From Natronobacillus azotifigens (GTDB lineage: Bacteria > Bacillota > Bacilli > Bacillales > Amphibacillaceae), in the NCBI RefSeq assembly GCF_026805325.1, contig NZ_JAPRAT010000010.1, positions 1-64,000 on the forward strand: a stretch of DNA of 64,000 nucleotides, read 5' to 3'. Every line of letters starts with the position of its first letter. The stretch's first letter is position 1. Made by a program: the position numbers and the translations under genes. A model generated the notes under the pieces. That model searched no databases. It was not told the DNA's origin and worked only from the letters and a program-made list of their open reading frames with translations. Shown here one piece after another: positions 58,183 to 64,000 of the stretch.

Positions 58183-58453
58183 TTAGGTATCATGATTGCT
58201 AGTCGGTTCCGGTAGACGGAATGAACGCATTATTGGTTACATTGGATATCCCCCAAACAAATCGGAAAGCAAAAACGTTACACAACTAAGGAGTTGACAT
58301 TCCTGGATATTGCGTGTAAAACATTAGATATCGATGGGGTTTTTAGGTAAAAATCAATCTGTGCACGCGTGAAGAAATAGTTCAGCACTATAGGATTGAT
58401 TTTAAAAATACATTTTCATCTTAATGAGGGTGTTTCGTTATTCGATGGAAAAA

Positions 58454-58467
58454 TGTAAACGCTGACG
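58454..58467 (+). promoter_or_regulatory. cre-like site overlapping the 5' leader
   Basis: TGTAAACGCTGACG matches the cre consensus at about 12 of 14 positions. It lies just before the AGGGAGG ribosome site of the mutarotase-like gene, so bound CcpA would act as a roadblock. Confidence 0.55.
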
Positions 58468-58483
58468 AAAGGGAGGATTAGTT

Positions 58484-59353
58484 ATGTATGTATTAGAGAA
58501 TGATCGTTTGAAGATTGAAATAGCACCACCTGGTGATGATTATAGTGGTTCCCGATTTGATTGGACTGGTTTTATTACTCAAGTCACGTTAGATGGAGAA
58601 ATCACTTACTGCGTACCCGAACGTTTAGAAGCGGGTGTGGGAACAGGTGGTAGGGGGTTAAGTAATGAATTTGGAATTGATGCACCAGTAGGCTATGAGG
58701 AGGCGGGTGTCGGTGAACAGTTTCCGAAAATTGGTGTCGGCCTACTAACTAAAAAAGCAGATGAAGCATACGATTTCTTTTCTAACTACGAAGTGACACC
58801 GGCTGAATGTAAAGTAAAGTCAAATTTAAATGAGCAGTCCATAACCTTTGACACAACTGCGGAAAGTCCGAGTGGTTACGGGTATCAGTTAGAGAAAAAA
58901 ATTTCACTTGATGACAACCATTTAGTGATTGCTTATACACTGAAAAATACAGGTAAGGTTTCTTTTAAAACAAATGAATATTCCCATAACTTTATCGGGA
59001 TCAATAACCAAACGGTAGATGAAAATTATAAACTTACATTGCCAGCTTTACGCGATCTAAATGTGACAGTAGGTACAATCAAAGTGTCAAACAAACAATT
59101 AACGTGGCCAGTAGTACCAGAAGGTGATTTCTATGCCCACATTGATATGGAAGAGAGTCAAGAGAAGTATAACTGGGACCTTTATCACACAAAGGTAGGA
59201 GCAGGGGTGAGAGGACAGTCCGATTTTAAACCAGCAAAGATGGCTTTGTGGGGACGTGAACATGTTGTTAGCCCTGAGGTGTTCATTAATATCCATTTAG
59301 GTCCAGGTGAGACAAAAAAGTGGAAACGTAACTATCAATTTTATCTAAAATAG
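58484..59353 (+). CDS. Galactose-mutarotase-fold protein (aldose epimerase-like)
   Basis: A 289-residue beta-sandwich protein of the galactose mutarotase superfamily. Visible features are a GGRGLSNEFGI block near residue 58, NEYSHNFIGIN near 165 with the conserved His, and a C-terminal INIHLGPGETKKWKR. It resembles DUF-type mutarotase relatives found beside glycosidases; anomer interconversion of a sugar is a fair guess. AGGGAGG precedes the ATG. The large glycoside phosphorylase lies downstream. Confidence 0.78.
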   Translation: MYVLENDRLKIEIAPPGDDYSGSRFDWTGFITQVTLDGEITYCVPERLEAGVGTGGRGLSNEFGIDAPVGYEEAGVGEQFPKIGVGLLTKKADEAYDFFSNYEVTPAECKVKSNLNEQSITFDTTAESPSGYGYQLEKKISLDDNHLVIAYTLKNTGKVSFKTNEYSHNFIGINNQTVDENYKLTLPALRDLNVTVGTIKVSNKQLTWPVVPEGDFYAHIDMEESQEKYNWDLYHTKVGAGVRGQSDFKPAKMALWGREHVVSPEVFINIHLGPGETKKWKRNYQFYLK

Positions 59354-59534
59354 GCCAGAAAACCCCCATCTTAAAGGAATGCGAAGGTCGATAAGTGGAG
59401 GATAGTTCAACAGTCATTAGGCATAAAGAGGACTTATGTATGAAAAGGCGTTTTTTTCTGAGCTGAAATAAGCTACCTTGGAGAAAAGCTTAGATTTGTT
59501 ACGAAAGTTTCTGTTATTTTCAAAAATAAAAGGG

Positions 59535-59563
59535 TTGTATTATCATAATAAACCGTTTACAAT
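59535..59563 (+). promoter_or_regulatory. Promoter of the phosphorylase gene
   Basis: TTGTAT and TACAAT are separated by 17 bases. Operator-like AAACCGTTTAC overlaps the -10, and ACCCGTTTACGAAAGCGG follows just downstream. This suggests control by a LacI-family repressor or CcpA. Confidence 0.55.
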
Positions 59564-59589
59564 GAGACTTATAATTGATTACCCGTTTA

Positions 59590-59603
59590 CGAAAGCGGTT
59601 ATC
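59590..59603 (+). promoter_or_regulatory. Operator-like CGAAAGCGGTTATC
   Basis: The core CGAAAGCGGT is shared with 43195 (xylosidase) and 59865 (inside the phosphorylase start). It lies about 27 bases after the predicted -10. A cre variant or LacI-type operator. Confidence 0.5.
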
Positions 59604-59812
59604 TTGCCAATAAGATAAAGGTGCTAATTTAGGTGTATCGATTGGTAAAATAAGGTGGGGCTTATTACTAATGGAATAGCGTTTTCGCTGATCATCACGG
59701 AAAAATATCGATTTCTAATCATTCAGACAGAACTTATCGTACTATTTAGGTTGTTTTCCGCCATATTCGGGTAATAACAACAAGTGAAATTAATTACAGA
59801 AAGGAAAATTAT

Positions 59813-62800
59813 ATGGAGAATTTACGCGATTTATATTTAGGGGACAGTTTTTTATATCGAAAATCGAAAGCGGTTTCGTTAGACACGGTTGAACGTAACA
59901 ACGAAACATATTTTAAAATGGCTAATTACAATCACATGACACCATTTTTTATGACCGTCGTTAGCGATACAGATCATTGGCTATTTGTATCAAGTACGGG
60001 GGGATTAACTGCTGGACGAAAAAATGCGGAATCTGCATTATTTCCGTATGCTACGGATGATAAAATCCATGATAGCATTGAAACTACAGGACCGGATACG
60101 ACATTAATTGTGACGAAAGATGAGAAAGACTATCTATGGAAGCCGTTCTCCCAACAGCTGAGCAATGTTTACCAGATCACACGAAACCTTTACAAAAACA
60201 CGACAGGTGACAAAATCATCTTTGAAGAAATGAATGATGATCTTGGATTAAGGTTTAGCTATACCTTAAAAACTAGTGAGGCTTATGGCTTTGTTAAAGA
60301 ATCAACATTGGAGAATACGACAGATCATCCTGTTGATGTCCGAGTGTTGGACGGGATTCGCAACATTTTACCATACGGTGTGACAACAGTTCACCAATCA
60401 ACACAAAGTACATTAGTGGATGGGTATAAACGATCTGAATTACATGAGGATGTTGGTTTGGGTATCTTCACAATGAGCTCAATCTTAACGGATAGAGCGG
60501 AACCAAGTGAATCCCTTAAAGCAACGACTGTCTGGTCGCGAGGACTTCAAAACCCTCAATATCTCTTATCTGAACAACAAATTAAAGCATTCTCACAAAA
60601 TGCACCCGTTCAAACGGAACATGATGTAAAAGGTCGTCGTGGTGCTTACTATGTAACAGATACAGTACACTTGGGTGGTAAAGAACAAAAGCAATGGCAT
60701 ATCGTTGCTGAAATAAACAAAAGCGCTTTCGGTGTGGAAGAACTAAGAAAAGAACTTATGGAAAATGCGAATATCATTGATGCGGTGGAACAAGACGTCG
60801 AACTTGGTGGAGAGAACTTAAGACAACTTGTCTTCAATGCGGATGGTTATCAGTATACGGCAAATGAAAAAGTAAGTTATCGTCACTTCTCTAATACATT
60901 GTACAACATTATGCGCGGTGGTATTTATGCGGATGGCTATATGATCGACAAATCAGACTTTACCGAGTTTGTCTCTCATTGGAATCAATCTGTCTATAAA
61001 AATGAGCAAGCGTTCATTACGAACTTACCTGAAACACTGCATTATAATGACCTATTAGCCTTAGCGAAAGATCGAAATAATCCTGATTTAGAACGGTTAG
61101 CGTTCGAGTACTTACCATTGACCTTTAGTCGTCGACATGGGGATCCAAGTCGTCCATGGAATAAGTTTAATATTGAAGTAACAAAAGAAGATGGATCAAA
61201 AGCTTTGAATTATGAGGGGAACTGGCGTGATATCTTCCAGAACTGGGAAGCTCTATCTGTTTCGTATCCTGCCTTCGCGGAAAGTATTATCGCAAAATTC
61301 GTTAATGCGTCAACAGCGGATGGTTATAACCCGTACCGCATCACTAAAGAAGGTATTGATTGGGAAACCCTTGATCCAGATGATCCTTGGTCAAACATTG
61401 GTTACTGGGGTGACCATCAAATCATTTATCTTCTAAAGTTACTTGAGTTATCGAAAGCATATAACCCGGAAAAGCTACACACCTTGTTAGAAAAAAATAT
61501 TTACACATATGCGAATGTACCTTATCGAATTAAAGGATTCAATGATTTAGTTAAAGACCCAAGAAATAGTATTCTCTATGACGATAAGAAAGAAAATACC
61601 ATCCAAGAAAGAACGGCTTTACTTGGCTCTGATGGAAAATTAATATTTTCAGGTGAGTCGGTGTATCACGTTAATCTGATGGAAAAACTTTTAGTCACAC
61701 TACTTTCAAAATTTTCGAATTATGTACCAGAAGGCGGTATTTGGATGAATACCCAGCGTCCAGAATGGAACGATGCGAATAACGCACTGGTAGGTAATGG
61801 TTTATCTATGGTTACACTGTACTACATGCACCGTTTCCAAGTTTATATGGGGCAACTAGTCCAAGAAATGACCTCAGATACAGTTGAGATTTCAGTTGAA
61901 GTGAAACGCATGTTTGATAAAACGCTAGAAGTTCTAGCTGCACATGAACAAGATCTAGGTCAACCAATCTCTGATCAGACACGTTATATGATCGTAAAAG
62001 CATTGGGTCAGATTGGGGAAGCATATCGTCAAACAGTTTATGATGATGGTTTTAGTGGAGAAAAAGTAGAATTATCCGTTGCGTCATTACAATCGTTCAT
62101 TGATGTATCGATGAAGCACTTGAAAGATACGATTGGTAAGAATAAACGAGAAGACGGATTGTATCACGCGTATAACCTAATTCGTTTTAATGGAGATAGC
62201 TGTCAACTATCCTATCTTTATGAAATGTTAGAAGGGCAAGTTGCTGTCTTAAGCTCGAAAGCATTAGATAAAAATGAAGCGCTCGACGTGTTGGCTTCCT
62301 TAAGAGACAGTGCGATCTATCGGGAAGATCAAAACAGTTACATGTTGTATCCAAACCGTGAGTTGCCGAAGTTCTTAGAGAAAAATATCATTCCAGAACC
62401 AGATGTGAAAACGTCGGTTATCTTACAAGAAGAATTGAACAATAATCACACACGCATTATTGAAAAAGACGTTTTTGGACGCTACCATTTCAATGGTAAA
62501 TTTAGAAATGGTGAAGAAATAAGAGCAGCTTTGTTGGATTTAGGATGTTATGATCAGGCGGATATTCAAGTAGTGGAAGATCTATTTACCGAACTATTTA
62601 ACCACCATGCGTTTACTGGTCGCTCCGGTACATTCTATAAGTATGAAGGTTTAGGCAGTGTGTATTGGCACATGGTATCAAAACTGCTTCTTGCAACCGA
62701 AGAGAACTTTAATGCTGTGTACAGCGCAGAAGGTTTGACTGAAGATGCTAAAACACTCATGACTTACTATCATGAAATTAAAGCAGGTATTGGTGCAGAA

Positions 62801-63271
62801 AAAACTCCTGTAGAGTATGGTGCCTTCCCGACAGAAGCATACTCTCATACACCAAGCTTTGCTGGTGTACAACAACCAGGGATGACTGGCCAAGTAAAAG
62901 AAGATATTCTGTCACGCTTTGGTGAACTAGGTGTGAAAGTAACAGATGGTCGCATGCAATTTAATCCTTTACTCTTATCGAAGAAGGAGTTCTTAACTTC
63001 AGAACATCAATGGCCATTGGCGAAGCGACTTAATCCAGAGGCAACTGAATCGATTAAGCTAGCTAAAGATACGTTAGGATTTACTACACTTACTGTTCCA
63101 GTAACGTACATCTTAAGTGATCAAGAGAAAGTGGTCGTGTCTGATGTCGCTGGAAATGAAACAACGTTTGATGGACATGAGTTAGATGCTGAAACAAGTC
63201 AAAAGATGTTTGGACGCAATCATAATATTGATCTGATTCGTGTTTATTTGGATCAGAGTAAACTCGTATAG
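59813..63271 (+). CDS. Glycoside phosphorylase of the GH94/GH149/GH161 type
   Basis: A cytoplasmic 1152-residue enzyme without signal peptide. The N-terminal beta-sandwich (about 1-300) is followed by a linker and a large alpha/alpha barrel. The barrel shows the conserved FVNASTADGYNPYRI and DDPWSNIGYWGDHQII (about 500-545) and PEWNDANNALVGNGLS (about 645), equivalent to the catalytic Asp region (WND) of GH94 phosphorylases. Length and layout fit the beta-1,3-glucan phosphorylase families GH149/GH161 better than cellobiose phosphorylase (about 800 residues). It would release glucose-1-phosphate from a beta-glucan. AAAGGA precedes the ATG. The exact family is not certain. Confidence 0.75.
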   Translation: MENLRDLYLGDSFLYRKSKAVSLDTVERNNETYFKMANYNHMTPFFMTVVSDTDHWLFVSSTGGLTAGRKNAESALFPYATDDKIHDSIETTGPDTTLIVTKDEKDYLWKPFSQQLSNVYQITRNLYKNTTGDKIIFEEMNDDLGLRFSYTLKTSEAYGFVKESTLENTTDHPVDVRVLDGIRNILPYGVTTVHQSTQSTLVDGYKRSELHEDVGLGIFTMSSILTDRAEPSESLKATTVWSRGLQNPQYLLSEQQIKAFSQNAPVQTEHDVKGRRGAYYVTDTVHLGGKEQKQWHIVAEINKSAFGVEELRKELMENANIIDAVEQDVELGGENLRQLVFNADGYQYTANEKVSYRHFSNTLYNIMRGGIYADGYMIDKSDFTEFVSHWNQSVYKNEQAFITNLPETLHYNDLLALAKDRNNPDLERLAFEYLPLTFSRRHGDPSRPWNKFNIEVTKEDGSKALNYEGNWRDIFQNWEALSVSYPAFAESIIAKFVNASTADGYNPYRITKEGIDWETLDPDDPWSNIGYWGDHQIIYLLKLLELSKAYNPEKLHTLLEKNIYTYANVPYRIKGFNDLVKDPRNSILYDDKKENTIQERTALLGSDGKLIFSGESVYHVNLMEKLLVTLLSKFSNYVPEGGIWMNTQRPEWNDANNALVGNGLSMVTLYYMHRFQVYMGQLVQEMTSDTVEISVEVKRMFDKTLEVLAAHEQDLGQPISDQTRYMIVKALGQIGEAYRQTVYDDGFSGEKVELSVASLQSFIDVSMKHLKDTIGKNKREDGLYHAYNLIRFNGDSCQLSYLYEMLEGQVAVLSSKALDKNEALDVLASLRDSAIYREDQNSYMLYPNRELPKFLEKNIIPEPDVKTSVILQEELNNNHTRIIEKDVFGRYHFNGKFRNGEEIRAALLDLGCYDQADIQVVEDLFTELFNHHAFTGRSGTFYKYEGLGSVYWHMVSKLLLATEENFNAVYSAEGLTEDAKTLMTYYHEIKAGIGAEKTPVEYGAFPTEAYSHTPSFAGVQQPGMTGQVKEDILSRFGELGVKVTDGRMQFNPLLLSKKEFLTSEHQWPLAKRLNPEATESIKLAKDTLGFTTLTVPVTYILSDQEKVVVSDVAGNETTFDGHELDAETSQKMFGRNHNIDLIRVYLDQSKLV
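59865..59878 (+). promoter_or_regulatory. Operator-like CGAAAGCGGTTTCG inside the phosphorylase start
   Basis: CGAAA/TTTCG arms around GCGG, the best of the three CGAAAGCGGT sites, located codons 18-22 into the gene. Intragenic cre sites are common in Bacilli. Confidence 0.5.
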
Positions 63272-63300
63272 ACCGCGTCATTATATGCATATAGGTTAAA

Positions 63301-63361
63301 GTATAACTTCAATCAATGGGGCTAAATATACCCCATTGATTGTTAGCCTAAAGGATGACAC
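63301..63361 (-). repeat. IS200/IS605-like repeat, copy 13 (inverted, 3' half)
   Basis: Read on the minus strand: TGTCATCCTTTAGGCTAACA, then ATCAATGGGG / CCCCATTGAT hairpin, then TGAAGTTATAC. This is the only copy in the opposite orientation. It sits right after the phosphorylase stop and may double as its terminator stem. Confidence 0.72.
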
Positions 63362-63414
63362 GTGATGGCTTTGACATGATGGTAATCTATAATAATAACA
63401 TAAAAATATTCAAG

Positions 63415-63458
63415 CTAAAAAAAGTTTACCTGGCTCTTCTGGCTAGGTAAACTTTTTT
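63415..63458 (+). terminator. Intrinsic terminator
   Basis: AAAAAAGTTTACCT pairs with AGGTAAACTTTTTT around GGCTCTTCTGGCT, a strong terminator for the phosphorylase. Confidence 0.88.
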
Positions 63459-63499
63459 GTTGTTTATGGAATTATAAAACCTGCTATCTATGGATAACT

Positions 63500-63680
63500 T
63501 TTCTAGACGTAATGTAGCCTCGTCCAGCTCCGAGCGCCAAAGACTAGGCAACTTCACGAAGCAATCTGCGATAAGTCATCATCGGTTCGCAAGCAAAACG
63601 TGATTCCTTTATCTCCATTGATTCGCTGCAGTTGCTACGTTTTTAATCGGCGCTCTGCGCTTTTATTCCATGTAGCATAC
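63500..63680. repeat. Bacillaceae-type dispersed repeat (TCGTCCAGCTCCGAGCGCC)
   Basis: The stretch TCGTCCAGCTCCGAGCGCC ... GATAAGTCATCATCGGTTCG ... CGTGATTCCTTTATCTCC ... CGGCGCTCTGCG resembles a non-coding repeat that I recall from many Bacillaceae intergenic regions (usual form GTCCAGCTCCAGCGCCTAGC ... GATAAGTCGA). GAGCGCC and GGCGCTC at the two ends are complementary. Only one copy is in this window. Confidence 0.55.
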
Positions 63681-63766
63681 ATGAGGTTGAATATACTAGT
63701 CATGACGATTTAGGTGAGAAGAACTTTGTGAATGTGTATTTTCATTCCCACTAACCCTACTGCACT

Positions 63767-63790
63767 ATCCCAGACAACCGTCTGTGCATT
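63767..63790 (+). repeat. Possible degenerate left end of the two-hairpin repeat
   Basis: TATCCCAGACAACCGTCTGT resembles TATCCCGGAGCAACCGTCCG. No right end follows, so this is tentative. The remaining 63680-63950 shows no gene. Confidence 0.3.
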
Positions 63791-63955
63791 CACTTGTCAC
63801 CGAGACTATGGTCTAGTTTCTCTATAGCTTATTTTTGCAAGAGGAGGAGATGAAGTTCTCGTTTTTTTCTAATAGCAAGTTTTTGAGTGGGTTATCATCG
63901 GAAGATCACTCTATTCATAATTGTATAAATATTCAGTAAAATGAGTAATTTTCTA

Positions 63956-63984
63956 TTGGAAAAGGATAATATCAGTGGTATAAT
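63956..63984 (+). promoter_or_regulatory. Promoter pointing out of the window
   Basis: TTGGAA and TATAAT are 17 bases apart. It presumably drives a gene starting just beyond position 64000. Confidence 0.6.
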
Positions 63985-64000
63985 TTATTGAGATTTAGCA

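Overview
The window is low-GC Firmicutes chromosome. It carries the Bacillus-type housekeeping block yerB-yerC ... pcrB-pcrA-ligA-camS-gatCAB-dagK-rlmCD on the + strand. Strong Shine-Dalgarno sites, frequent TTG/GTG starts, cre-like operators and many sugar-use genes point to a Bacillaceae member. A Gracilibacillus/Amphibacillus-like halophile or alkaliphile is my best guess, but the genus is inferred.

Layout. 0.3-3.9 kb: a CUT1 carbohydrate ABC importer (lipoprotein plus two permeases, no ATPase) behind a cre-like site. 4.1-6.9 kb, minus strand: a chemoreceptor with almost no extracellular domain and a GH4 6-phospho-beta-glucosidase. 7.1-23.1 kb: the conserved block, interrupted by a CPBP protease-like gene and an acetyltransferase. 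23.3-35.8 kb: an accessory zone of small unrelated genes (phosphotransferase, methyltransferases, RDD, DUF952, MATE pump with MerR regulator, PadR pair, P-loop kinase). At least seven gene remnants lie in it, and its start (23.3-27.1 kb) holds recurring cassette-junction-like sequences. 35.9-43.2 kb: an AraC regulator, three Gfo/Idh/MocA oxidoreductases and, convergent to them, a GH120-type beta-xylosidase. 43.7-48.5 kb: PadR/DUF2812, TetR/hydrolase, acetyltransferase and a deleted methyltransferase. 49.1-57.2 kb: a D-xylose sensing and uptake locus resembling XylFII-LytS-YesN followed by xylFGH. 57.5-63.3 kb: a flavodoxin-like protein, a mutarotase-fold protein and a 1152-residue glycoside phosphorylase of the GH94/GH149/GH161 type. 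No rRNA, tRNA or CRISPR array was seen.

The most striking non-coding content is a family of about 14 dispersed copies of a roughly 105-183 nt two-hairpin repeat. Most copies begin after TTTAT and end at TTTAT. I interpret them as non-autonomous IS200/IS605-type elements that keep an omegaRNA-like 3' end. One left-end fragment now supplies the C-terminus of the xylose response regulator. A second repeat family, present as two copies (21.3 and 27.2 kb), brackets rlmCD plus the cassette-like zone. One of its copies folds as a large cruciform with a perfect 30-bp stem.

Together the carbohydrate genes fit plant hemicellulose and beta-glucan use: xylose sensing and import, an apparently cytoplasmic xylosidase, 6-phospho-beta-glucosidase and phosphorolysis of beta-glucans.
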